From: Oryzias latipes
Lineage: Eukaryota > Chordata > Actinopteri > Beloniformes > Adrianichthyidae
Length of the DNA: 64,000 nucleotides
Assembly: GCF_002234675.1 (NCBI RefSeq)
Contig: NC_019875.2
Location: 22,252,299 to 22,316,298, forward strand
Direction of reading: 5' to 3'
Shown: positions 11,161-36,081 of the stretch, piece after piece
Layout of the letters: the number at the start of each line of letters is the position of its first letter
Numbering within the stretch: the stretch's first letter is position 1
Notes under the pieces: model-generated
The model's input: only the letters and a program-made list of their open reading frames with translations
What the model was told of the DNA's origin: nothing
The model's database searches: none
Position numbers and translations under genes: made by a program

Positions 11161-12453
11161 GCGAGGACACGCCCCTCCTTTGACTGCACCCTTGCTTCCC
11201 AACCCCTCCTGTCTCCTTTTTCCTCTGTTCCCTGTTGTGACGCAATGCAGACTTTTCTGCACACCTCCTGGATCTGACAAACGCACCGCTGTCTTCCATT
11301 TTCATGGCTGAGTGACTGTTAAGTCCTGTAAATCGGAATCTGGCAAACATACGTGACAAAAACAACTTGCACTTCCAAGGGTGACAGTCAACAGTGATGA
11401 ATCAGCAGCAGCCATGTGGATGTGTTGATCAGCCAACATTTCTGTGATTTGGACCAACTCTTTGTTGTGATTGCATAATGCCTTACTGTTACGTATTGGG
11501 TCAAGCTGCAGTGAGGATCTTGAGCATTTGCGAGAGAGGGGGTCCGTGTTGCCCAGCCCACAGAAATAGTGAAGCTGTGTTTGCTTAGGAGGCCTCTGTC
11601 GATACAACTCCTGAAGTGCCCTCTTACGCAATATAAGTGCTCATCCGACCCAACAGAAAATCCAAATTCCATTCATCTGCATTATCAAAAGCATGAAACA
11701 TGCTAAACTTTTTAAAAACACTTTTTGACAATAAAAAGTTCAAGTAAAAAAACAGCCAAAGTGCAAATTCCAAGTATTACATAAGCCTGACTTGTTATAA
11801 CACATTTCAGACACTGGATGTCTCTGTTTCTGCTAGCTCTGCTCAGATGAGTCATTTGAGAGGTTATATATGAACTGAGCTGCCAAATGTCACCCAATCC
11901 TGACTCTCAAATGTAGTGTTTCTCTAAAAAGGTAAAAAAAAATCTTTACATGAAAGTAGATTCATTTTCAGAAGCAGCTCACTTTAACAGTGTAGTGGTA
12001 TAAGGCACTAAAAATATTGGTTGTGAAGATATGAGAATGCACAAATCAGTGAATGCTATAGGGCATCTCATCAAATTACCTTGATTATATCATTTGAGGA
12101 ATAAGAAGAGGGAAAATGTGGGAATGAAGGGAAATTAGCTCAGAATTAGATAGTGAAAGAAGGAAGGAATGCTGTGGGTGTCCAGAAGTGGCAGTAAGAC
12201 AAAACATTTGGGTCATAGGGTCAAAGACAAAAATGAAAAAACAATGAGATGAGAAAAGAAAAGTGATAGCTTTGAACAGCAAAATGGGAACAACCCATTT
12301 TTTCTGCTGGCCCTGTTTGGCGGCCTTATTATCCTTTGGATTATAAATGTCATTGTGTTGTCACTGCCCATGTGTTGTTGCATGTGTGACGCCATGTGCG
12401 TTTGGTGGGTGCGTCCGAGTGCTAATGTGTTTGCATTCACACTCACTTGGGCG

Positions 12454-12464
12454 TAACTAGGTCA
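12454..12464 (+). promoter_or_regulatory. Consensus ROR response element
   Basis: TAACTAGGTCA, the second exact copy, in an unrelated sequence context. It sits just left of a block of other transcription-factor motifs (12501-12578), which makes an enhancer here plausible. Confidence 0.45.
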
Positions 12465-12500
12465 GGCTCACATGGTGAAGCACGCTGAATCACACCGGCA

Positions 12501-12578
12501 GTAAACACATCACGGTTGCCATGGAAACACGCCTTTGCATTTACCACATCTTTGCATTGCATACATTTCTATTTGCAT
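12501..12578 (+). promoter_or_regulatory. Candidate enhancer: FOX, RFX-like and octamer motifs
   Basis: Within 80 bp there is GTAAACA (forkhead type), GTTGCCATGGAAAC (an RFX X-box-like near-palindrome), TTTGCAT at 12534 and 12551, and a full octamer ATTTGCAT at 12571-12578. Such density next to a RORE suggests a regulatory module, possibly for the ROR gene 10 kb to the right. It is not coding. Conservation could not be tested. Confidence 0.35.
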
Positions 12579-12599
12579 CAGATCGCTGGTGTAGAGCCG

Positions 12600-15210
12600 G
12601 CAGAGACACAAGCCTCTCCAAACCAAGACAAACCCAATAAAAACAACTGATGAGCTATTCATGCCAAACGACACAACCTCAATCAATCATGACCGGCTTT
12701 TGTACAACTTAATTTGAGGTTTTGGTTCTGTGGCACGCGTCAGTTCTGCAAAGTCCACCCTTTGTTTGACATATCCGTAGGTGTGGATATTTAGCCAGCT
12801 TTGTGAGCAATACAGAGTAGACGTATGAAACAGGGGAGGGAGTTAAAGTGAGACGCTGAAAGACATTTGCTCCTGATGCTGTTCATCAAAACAAGTCCAG
12901 GCACAGAGCAGAAAATTATCCTCCAAAGTAATCCAGCACATGAGTCTCTACAGGCCATTTACATAATCAAATTGTCTTAAGGAGCTATTTCGTGTCTAAA
13001 AGTGTCTAAGTCTAAGTCTAAGTGTCTAAAAAAAAGCAGAAAAATTCTTCTGTGGCATTTGACTGCCTGTGATGCAGTTCTCCTCTCACAGATGCTTAGA
13101 TTTTGGGTTTTGATCTGTAGAAGCTGTAAAACATTTGTGTGTGCGTGTTACCTGTGTGTGGATAGATTTGGCTGTTTTATCCTAATCTTTCTGTCGAATT
13201 ACATCAAAATTAGTGGATTTGCAAAGATTTTGGCTCCATGTCTGTAGTTGCCTTCATGCCTTCTGTGTGTAAACTGCAATTAACAGCCATCAACATGAGA
13301 AAAATAGCATTTACTAAGAATCCTGATTGATGGCCACTCTGCGTCTGTTAAAATCTTGTCTTTTACTGAGTTTCTCCTTGTCTGCAGGTGCTTAGTCTTC
13401 CTCCCACAGTCTAAAATCATGCCTGTCTGGTTGGTTGATTGATTATCATAAATTACCTTTAGGAGTGAGTGTGCAGAGTTTGCCGTGTCTCTTTGGGGTT
13501 GGTGGGCTGTCAAAGGTTTGCCCAAACTTTTGCCTGATGACAGCTGGCAGAGAGCTGCTGTCCCCCAGGCAACCTGAAAACGATGAAGTGGGTACAGAAA
13601 ACAGATGGATGTGAAATAATACTCTCTCAGTATGAGATCTGGATTGTTTTTCTCTGTGTGGTGTGAGCATGTTCTCACTGAAAGAGACCAGATAATCCAC
13701 CATCATCAAAGTTTAACTTCAACACAAAGAGTGTAAAAAAAAAAACAGATGAGCGCAAATAACTAAAATGTATAATATGCGGTACTCTTGCTTGTTGAAT
13801 TGTTGCACTGTACAATATACACTAGCCAGGTTTGCATATCCCATTTTTTCTGCACATCACATTCTGGTTTTGCTCACATTTAACAGTATTTATATTTGAA
13901 GGCAGGCTCTGTATGATATAAAAATGTAGTGCTGGTGCCGTACCTCGATTTAGCCAGCCCCACTATGGGATGAGGATAGAATATCAGGGGGAGTGGTAAG
14001 AATTTGGGTTGCCAGATCATTTCAAGCCCTTAAAATGCTTAAAAGACCATCCTATCATCATATCAGTTCATCTATTCATAAATCTATCTTTTCCTTTTAT
14101 CTATTTTTCTACTGAGACCCTCTGCATTTACCGGGCTTGGGACATGCACAAGCAGGACACTGGTTTGTGCCCTGTTGAGGCTGCATTTATCTTATTTTTA
14201 AATATGTCTGTCTATTTTTCTGCCTGTCTATCCGTGCATCCTTGCTTTCTTGGCCTTTTATTTTCTCCTAATTTTGTGCGTGTGTGAGTGTGTATTTTTT
14301 GTTGTTTGTTGTGATTTTCTCTGTTTTTTTTTAATTCATTTATTTATTTGTAATTTATGTTAACGTAGTTAATTTGGGATTTTTGTGAGGCATTGACTTT
14401 GGGGGCTGCCGGCCACAACATTTGGAGGGGCATTGCCCCCCCTTGCAGGTAAGATGAAAGGAGCCGGGAACAAACTACTAATAAAAGGAACTGGTGGAGC
14501 AAAAATGTGAAATACTGCAGAGAGAAGGACAAGCAGATTGTGTCAGGGAGAGAACATGGCACTCTCCCTGACACAGTGACCCAGTGACGCAGCAAAGCTC
14601 ACAGATTACAGAGCATTGGCTTTGGGTTTGGAGATAGGGGGGAGGGCAGGGGTATTAAAGTGCCTCCAGAGAGCAGAGAACAGGGAGATTAATTGATTGA
14701 GTGAAGTAGAGAGGGATTACGGCTTTGCGCATGGAAGGAGCCTAAAAATAATCCCAGCAAACCAACTGGTACAACTGAGTGCATTTATTTGGCCCTCTGC
14801 CTTTTCATGGCAGAATTGAGCACAACAAATGAGGAAGAAGCTGTAAACAAGCCTCAAGACAAATGTGAGCTGAATTCTCTGTAGGATCTTGTGAATGCAT
14901 GTGAAGCTTTTACAATGAAGAGGAAAAAACAGGGGAGTTTTAGAAACTGATGCTGGCGAGATTCACCACGAGGCCCAGTGGAAAGCATGTGCAGCCAATC
15001 AGTTACAGTCGGTTCTTCATCCCTACAAAGACTCTTTGATGTGAGCGAGGCCTTTAAAAATCAACCCTGGGGAGTCACAAGCCTTCCTTTCTTTGATCTG
15101 ACTAAAGAGAAACTCGACTCCGATCCTAACAACAAGATCTGGTAACAGCCAAATTCCTGCTAACTTGACATTATAGGTGTTGCCAGCTAATGCAGATTCA
15201 AGGGTGTATA
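12600..15210. other. Intergenic, mostly nothing seen
   Basis: No exon is recognised. It contains a short tandem array of GTCTAA units at 12999-13024 and a repeat fragment near 14130. The rest is unremarkable. Confidence 0.4.
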
Positions 15211-15218
15211 TGTCTGTA

Positions 15219-15251
15219 TGTGTGTGTGTGTGTGTGTGGGGGGGGGGGGGG
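15219..15251 (+). repeat. (TG)n microsatellite followed by a G run
   Basis: About nine TG units run straight into about 14 consecutive G. The same TG-then-G arrangement occurs at 46337-46411. Confidence 0.85.
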
Positions 15252-15420
15252 TATTTGTCCTTGTACTGAGTACAGATAATTTATTAGCTCTTCTTATCAA
15301 AATTTCATCTGCATACTGTTCCTGAAAAAGCAAAATAACTTCAAAATTCCCATTTCTCTTTTGTTATTTCTTTAGCATTGTGTTGCATTTAGTTCACTTC
15401 ATAAATAAAATAAAAAATTC

Positions 15421-15915
15421 AAAGTTCCGCTCCAATCATCTTTTGATCTATTTTAAAAGTGTTCCCAGTGGTCTTTTAATTGTGATTACGCCGTTTTTAG
15501 CCAAAATGAAAGAAAACGGTGTTGTTTTTTAGGATTTAGAGAGGCTGGATTCGTTATAAAATTGCCTCTGAGTTGTGGGCAAGACATCCCGATATCCTTC
15601 TGCTTCAACTCTCTCTCCCTAACTTTCTTCTCACAACCCCAACCTAACATTACTAGTGCAACAGAAATGGCGAGCAAAATTGGAGCTATCCAGTGCTACA
15701 GTTTCCACTCAAATGTCAGCTCGGACGAGGAGAACAAAGACGTACATGGATATATTTGTCTGCAAATGGATGCTTCAGAATGAAGCGGAGAATGTGTCCC
15801 GCCAATTGTAGCACCTACGTAACAGCAACAAGCTTTTTCTGACGCCATTTTTTGTCTCCTCTTGATTCACAACGATTTGAATAAAGGAATACTGAGAAAC
15901 GCAATTTTAACTTTA
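15421..15915 (-). mobile_element. TTAA-MITE family A, copy 1
   Basis: The reverse complement shares terminal and internal blocks with five other copies. It starts at the end that reads CCGCTCCAATCATCTTTTGA, which is the mirror of GATGATTGGAGTGGGACTT in copy 2, and shares CACAACCCCAACCTAACATT with copy 6. The outer termini are eroded. No transposase is encoded. Confidence 0.65.
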
Positions 15916-17485
15916 ATTTTCTTTGTATAGTCTCTGTAGGATCTTGTGATTGCATGTGGCAAAAAGCGGGGGTGGGTTTATAGAAAATTCCTTCCTCTCA
16001 CTCCCTTTAAGCAACCTATGGAACACTTTTTTCAATCTTAATATTTAACAGTTTCATTGTGCCATGAACATGTGCAAAAGAGATAATGTGTTAATGTATG
16101 ATTAAGAGTAATAATTGAATTTTTCTCACTAGTGTATGTGAACGTACGCGTATTTTCCAATCAATTTCATGACTAATTATCCAATGTTTGATTTATCTTT
16201 GTATATATATATATATATACATTTCTGTTGTCCTGTTTTTGTAATATTTTTGCTTTGATTGCTGGCATCATGAGAAAAATGCTACTGGAACATGATAAAA
16301 AACACCAAAAACATTAAAGTTGGTGTTTTGAAATGTTTAAATTATATGCCTGCTTTTATTTAATCTGTCAAACAAAAAACCTGTTTTTATTTTTGGCAGC
16401 ACCGACCAATTCCTTTCACATTTTCACACCACTGCTGGCTAACTTCCAGAATCTGGTCTTTCTTTCACTTCTGCCTCACTTTTTTCTTCGTCATCAAGCC
16501 ACAAAATGTCTGCCATGCATGAATCCATGCCGGAGCCCGACTCCCCCCACCCACCCTCCCTCAGCTCTCTCTGCAGGGCTGCACAGCGGTTATGTAAGAG
16601 CTGAGGTCAAAGTGTCACTGCCATTATCAAGGGAAGAACAGCAGAGAGGAGAGAAACAAAATCAGAGTATTACAGAATCCCCAAAACATTAGATAGCAAG
16701 CATGCATTTGCCTTACTAATCACATCAGAATGTTTTTCCTTTTTAAAACTTCACTGTCAAAGGGGAAATGTTTACTTAAAGGCTTTGTTTTTTTGGTTGC
16801 CTGACTATAATTAATAAATGGAACTTTAATGATGTTCATTTCAAAGACCTGGAGTTTAGCTGCATCATCCCCTTCCGTTTTAGAGGTGTAAAAACGTCCC
16901 CTGGTTCTTAGAAAAACTGACCACTGAAGTGTTTTTGCAGTCATTTGTGGCCACTCATTCCCACATTGCTCCTTTATTTTTTTTACAATAAAACGTATTG
17001 CACATTATGCCATTTTACAGAGATTAACATTCATGTATGCAATAAGGGAACAATTGCGAAAATCAAATACAAATATATAAAAAACAAGAATAGAAATAGC
17101 CAGGGGTTATACTTGGCATATACAATGCCAAGTATACTATTTGAGGGGTTTGAATTCATGCAATTATACTATGACAAAATATTGAATCTTTCACACACAG
17201 ACACGGTTTTGATCACTTTTTGCTTCTCAGAATTGTGAATACCACATGCATTACTCCTGGAGCTTGGCTTTGATGCAAAAGTACCTGTCTTACAATTTTA
17301 GCTACTGGCACAATGCGGTCAGGCCAGTAAGGTCTCAGGGCAACCACGATTCACATAGCTGCACATCAGATAAGAGTATACTATGAAAGATGAAAATGAT
17401 TTCTTGTAAAACCCTGGCATGAAATTCTTGTCATAAAAGTTTATTGCACAGAGTTCACACAGTACAGTTTTTAGATTACCTATTC

Positions 17486-18051
17486 TTAAAGACCCACTCC
17501 GATAAAAATAGCGTTTTTGGTGTTTTTGATGCATTATTCTCTTGATGGAGGATAGACACCAAGAACAAAAAATTGTGTTTTTGAGTATTTCTTTATTCAA
17601 ATTGTTGTGAATCAGCAGACCAAAAAGTGCCATTGAAAAAACCTGTAGCAGTGAAGTAGGTGCTAGAAATCGGCGGTCCACAAGCTCCCTGATCTGTACC
17701 TTTTCCTCGTCTAAGCTGGCATCTGGCATGGTATTTTAATATACCATTATATTACTTTAATATACCATTTTTGTTGCCCTAGTAAACTTAGCTTGGGGTT
17801 GTTAGTGGCCGCAAGTGAGAGAGAGTGTAAAGAAAGAGATGATGGGAAATTAGGACAGGCTTGCTCCATGCCAACAGTTTCGCACACAACCCAGAGGCAA
17901 ATTTTTGATGAACTACTGCCGCTCTACAGAAAGCCTAATTCTAGAAAGTAACACAGGTTTCTGATTTTAGCTAATAACGGCATAATCATAATTAAAAGAC
18001 CACAGGAAATGCTTTTACAATAGATAAAAAGATGATTGGAGTGGGACTTTT
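17486..18051 (+). mobile_element. TTAA-MITE family A, copy 2
   Basis: Starts TTAA-AGACCCACTCCGAT and ends GATTGGAGTGGGACTTT, an imperfect terminal inverted repeat with a TTAA at the left. About 565 bp and non-coding. TTAA target sites and short inverted termini are the hallmarks of piggyBac-mobilised MITEs; that assignment is inference. Confidence 0.7.
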
Positions 18052-19776
18052 CTTTCCATTTTCTTTTATTTTAATGGATGACATTCGAGAATTTATGACA
18101 CATCTCATGAGTTTGATTTGAAAATCTGTTTTCAAACTTTGCTCTGACTTTATCTTTGTCTTCACACTTGGATTCCCGGTATTCTTAAATGCTTCCTCGC
18201 CACAGGTTAATAACACTACTTGCAGTTGGCAGAGAAATGTCTATTAAAGGGCAAAAGGTTAAAAAAAGAGTCTAGTTGCATAAGTCTTATCACAATACAA
18301 CCCTGTATGTCTTTAGAAAAATCCAAATGTTTATATTTGTAGCATGAATTTATGGGACGACATATGTGGCAACATTTCTGTATGTTGCCACATATGTCTA
18401 CTGCATGTGTGACTGATTTAGTTTAAAGTGGGCTTTATCTAGAAAGGCATATTCATGATGAAACAAAAAACCCAACTTAAAGCATATTGATGTTTAATTC
18501 TCTTGGTTTGCACCAAAAAAAGAAATTTGCATCTATGAAAAGATCAAAGCAGTAAATCCATCCAGCAGACATGATACAGGGAAGTGTTGACATAAAACGA
18601 TATTGTCTGACCAAACGGGAAGTAGCAGAGGACAAAGGTCTACTGAGGAAAAAGGTGAAAAGAAAGTGCACACTTTGCTGTGTGTGCGTGTGTGTGTGTG
18701 TATGTGCTTGGTTGATTCCCTGACTGTACGTGTTATGTGGCTTTGCTGCTCCACTAACCCAGTTTGAGTAATCTCTGCCTTTGTGCTGTTTCGTAACACT
18801 TTTGCCAGATCGTTGCATCATAAAGCCTCTCGCTCCAGCAAAACACTCCCCTTTTAGCGCTTCAACTCCCCTCACACACCCAGAGGACACAGACGCTTAT
18901 TGGCCAAACAGTATCAGTAATCTGATACTTTTCAAAGATAAATTCAAAGAAATAGGTTACAATTGCTGGGAAAATGTAAATACTTTTATTTAGTAACAAT
19001 TTTTAAGTAAAAAATTTAGATAATTTAGGAACTAATGAAACTTTTTTTTTAAAAGATAGCAAGCAGGACTGGAGCGTTTAAATCCTTCATGTCAAGTGCA
19101 GAGACATGGACATAAAACAGGAAGCAGACTTGAGCGAGTTCAACTTAACAAGGTCACTGCATGTAACTCAGCAGATTCCCTACAGAGAATTAAATCAAAA
19201 AGAGATGGAAAATCAACAGGTTACAGTCAGCAGCAGTTTTGTCACCTATTATTTTTGATCCCTTTATAGATGCTGTGACAAAGACAGAAAAGAAGCTGAC
19301 TCTTTATGTATTTCATTCCAAATGACATTGAATATCTTCAAATGAAAAACGATGCCTAATGTTCTAAAATGCATAACTTCTGAGAAGTGCAGGATTTTCA
19401 TTTTTAAAGAAGAAAATGTTTCTTTCAACATTTACATATACTCAGACGTCACAACACAATATAACAAAAGACCCGTGATCATAGAATTCCTCTGATAATT
19501 TCGAGGTATTCTTCACTATCTCAAAGAATTCACAGTTAATCTCCCTGAAAAACTCTCGGCTAACATTCCTGACACGCCCAGCCTATACCTGCTCCAGCAT
19601 TTCAATTTAGATGGAAGAGATTGCATTGCCACAAGGACTGACTGACGTTTTTCAGATTGGCATTTTGCTGAAAAAACATCTGCTCACACTCAAACGTTTT
19701 TTGGCCTTACATTTGTCTGCCTTACTGTCTGACTTGGCCACAGCTGCTTAAATGCACACAATGTTTGGACTCTAAA
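18052..19776. other. Intergenic, no feature seen
   Basis: AT-rich sequence with a short (TG)n tract near 18680-18702 and a local inverted repeat around 18365-18400 (CATATGTGGCAACAT and ATGTTGCCACATATG). No exon or element ends are recognised. Confidence 0.35.
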
Positions 19777-20450
19777 GGCCTGTTCACACCGGGACGAATT
19801 TCGCCGGCGATTTTCGCCGACGTTTAACGCCTCGTGACTAAACAAAGGGCCCCAATGAGAGTGTGCACACCGACGCGAAAAAACGCCAGGCGTTAAAGCG
19901 TCAAAAAAAAAAACGCCTCGGGTTCGTTTTTTTTTTTCGACGCGTCGCGTCGAAATCTACTCGACCAATGAGAACGGCGCTTTTGCTCACGTGTCTGGAG
20001 CTTCTGAAGTTACAGTAAAACACAACTTGGGGGCGCTCAAACAAAACTGCCTTGCTGAGCACACATACCAGCGAAGAAGATAGACGCCAAGTAGCGTCTA
20101 CACAGCCGCGAAGCAATAATGACGGACATTCTAAAACATCCCCGAACCAAGCACCAGTTGGAGCTACTGGTGCTTGAAATATTCATGTTTTCTTTGTTTG
20201 ATTCTGACAAGCGTGTAAATACTTGCTCTCTTCTTCTGAGTGAAAAGCGACTTTAAGAAGCGTAAAGTTGCGCAGCGCCACCTTGTGTACAGGAGTATTT
20301 CGGTTTTACATTAAGCGCCATCTAATGTCAGGGAATGAAATTGCATGTTCACTCCACTCATCGTCAGCGAAAATCGCCTGGGTGTGAACACAAAAAACGT
20401 GGCGAAAAACGCTGGCGAATAACGCCTGGCGAATATTCGTGCTGTGAGGA
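19777..20450. mobile_element. MITE with CpG-rich inverted termini
   Basis: The left end is GGCCTGTTCACACCGGGACG, followed by repeated GCCGGCG/CGCCGACG blocks. The right end, reversed, gives TCCTCACAGCACGAATATTC followed by CGCCAGGCG blocks. Its high CpG content stands out sharply from the AT-rich surroundings. The CCTGTTCACACC terminus is a type I associate with non-autonomous DNA transposons (Harbinger-like) in fish. No transposase is readable. Confidence 0.6.
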
Positions 20451-21487
20451 AAACTACTTTAGTTTTGTGGTGAGAAAAAAATTGAACTAAACATGTTTAA
20501 AAACTACCCCAAAGATTTAGAGGTGGTATGAAGAAACATACCTTTCTGATTTAAAATAATTGTGGTGTGATTCTGAAAGCAGACACAACTAACAAGCTGA
20601 TTTGGGTATTTTTTGGTGGTTAGTTCAAGGACCTTCTTCGGTTATAATTACTGGATAGATAATTTAGCCTATGTGGGTGCTGGCTTCTTCAAAGGTGTGG
20701 CACAAAACTTGATATTCGTATTGGTAAATGAAAATGGCTTCAATCCAGAGTTTATAAAAACGTATAATAACTTGAAAGTTTCAGTATCACAAAGTAGTGA
20801 TGACCCTCGGGATTCCAGTTCCTTTGTAAATTTTCAAAACTAAGTTTGTATGAGACATAAAATGGGTCAAAAGTTTAAACCTTGCTTCTGTCCAGAAGGG
20901 GTTTCTTCAATTCGACATTCCCTGAAGAACAGAAATTCAGGGAAACGTGACCCTTCAATGACATCTTAGTCTGGGTGTTGCAACAAAAAAAAAAAATTTA
21001 CAAACACAAACAGTGAAAAACAACCCTATAAAAGACAGAGAATATTATTATGAATTGTTATATTATGTAAAAGTTGCATGCACACTCTTAAAACACCTTA
21101 TTTATTCAAACCAGTTTTTGGGTTATCCATGTTGGGATATACTTTTTGAAACAATGTTAATTTTTGAATGTACAGCTTTTTAACGCAGATTTTTTTTTAA
21201 AAACAGCAAAAAGTTAGTCCCTTTTTGACCCTTTAGAGTTGGGTTAAAAACAACCCAACTTGTGTCATTTTTAACAATGGAGTTTTTAGTTTGCTGTTAT
21301 TTTAATTGTGCAATGAGCCATATTTGTGATTTCATTACAGTTATTGTTAATTTTATTCATATTAAGTAACTATAATAGTTGTGCCATAGACATAATATAT
21401 GTTAAATATTTAAATACATATTAAAAAAATTTGAATAATAATATTCCATTTTATTTAAAAGCAACTTTCAAGAAACTTAAGGACAAT
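20451..21487. other. Intergenic, no clear feature
   Basis: No coding exon. A short palindrome near 21239-21260 (GTTGGGTTAAAAACAACCCAAC) is the only structure noticed. Confidence 0.35.
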
Positions 21488-21491
21488 GTAC

Positions 21492-21823
21492 TGTAGCGAC
21501 CTGGGGGTTAGCCCTGCCTTCAGGCCCAAAGGCTCATGGGAAGTGGGGAGCTTTAGGGGTGAAACCTTGAGTCAGTAGGTTGTGCACTGAAGTCACTCTC
21601 CATGCTGTTTGAACTGTTGGAATAATCGGTATTGTTGCTTAAAAGGAATTATTGCATCTTTTCCTACTTATTCTTTCCTGAGACTGACCGGGGTCGTGCG
21701 GTGTATGGGGCACGGTCAGCTCTCCAACGAAGCCATCTAATTAGCAGGTAGGCCTTTGCTACCCCGCTTAAGTGACGGTCCGGCTGGATCGTCACACTAC
21801 AAAGGTCCGGCCGGATCGTTACA
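21492..21823 (+). mobile_element. Possible solo LTR
   Basis: The block starts TGTAGCGACC and ends GGATCGTTACA, that is TG...CA with inverted ends, and is flanked by GTAC on both sides (21488-21491 and 21824-21827). Length about 332 bp. It would be a solo LTR of a gypsy-type retroelement. One caution: the last 54 bp are a tandem duplication of a GGTCCGGCYGGATCGTYACA unit that includes part of the presumed flank, so the right boundary is uncertain. Confidence 0.45.
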
Positions 21824-22199
21824 GTACAAAGGAGAGGTCAATACGTTCCAAAATACTGAATTAAAAACACAATAAATACTGAGTTAAAAAAAATTCAAAA
21901 TATTTTGTTTATTAGATTTTTTTAACAGAATTTTGATTGAATACTTGATAACCCCATACCATAAAACTACCAACACCATGCTTAGGCAGGTTAGCACAAT
22001 TACATGAGGTTTTTTAAAACAAAATAAAAGTTTTTACAAAAACTTCCTTGAATTATATTTAATTTGCCTACAGTCCTAAAATAAGCTAAAATTGAAATAT
22101 TTTTTTTAAAATAAATGTTTGTGGAATCATGATTTTTTTTTGATGAATAACAAAGACAAAAAAAGAACTATAAATCCATCACTTGCGATGCCACCTTAA

Positions 22200-22684
22200 A
22201 CACGCTCCCGAGTGCGCGCTCCCGTGCGCTGCGCGAGGGTTGTCGGCAGTGAGATCATGTGAGAGTCCACGCTGGAGAAAGTAGGTTAGCAGGGTAGACT
22301 GAGAGGAACGCAGGCAGAGTCACGGCGCTGAAGCGGGGTCCGAACATCGCTCCTTCATTGTGGGACTATTCTGTCAAACGGGAACAAAGTTGATCCAAAT
22401 TTGTTCGACTGCGCGCAAAGGAAGGCTACAATGCGAAGCGAAGCGACTTCATTCCCTCTTTTATTCTCCACGGACTTGATCGAGCGATAGAAAGAGGAGT
22501 TGCGGACACTTTCTGCATTGGTTATCATTTTCTTATTAAACCAGATTGCAGCCAGGAGTCCCGGTCATATTTTTGGGCCAGTTTCTTCTGGCTCCGGCGC
22601 TTTTTGCACCTCTGTCCCGTCACCTTCACTTACCCCATGTAGCCGAGTCTCTGCCGCCCTGCCCACATTAAAGAAAACACCAAG
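22200..22684 (+). promoter_or_regulatory. GC-rich promoter/5' UTR of the ROR gene, with uORFs
   Basis: A sharp rise in CpG content (CTCCCGAGTGCGCGCTCCC onward) without a TATA box marks a CpG-island type promoter and leader. Upstream of the start codon at 22685 there are an ATG-TGA at 22257-22262, a 19-codon uORF at 22431-22490 (MRSEATSF...), and an ATG-TAG start-stop at 22637-22642. If the transcript includes them they would lower or regulate initiation at the main ATG. The exact transcription start cannot be read from sequence. Confidence 0.55.

Positions 22685-36081
<13,397 letters not shown>

Noticed and set aside
18477..18890. 137-codon minus-strand frame
   Set aside because: It runs through a CA/TG microsatellite (Thr-His repeat) and has no family features.
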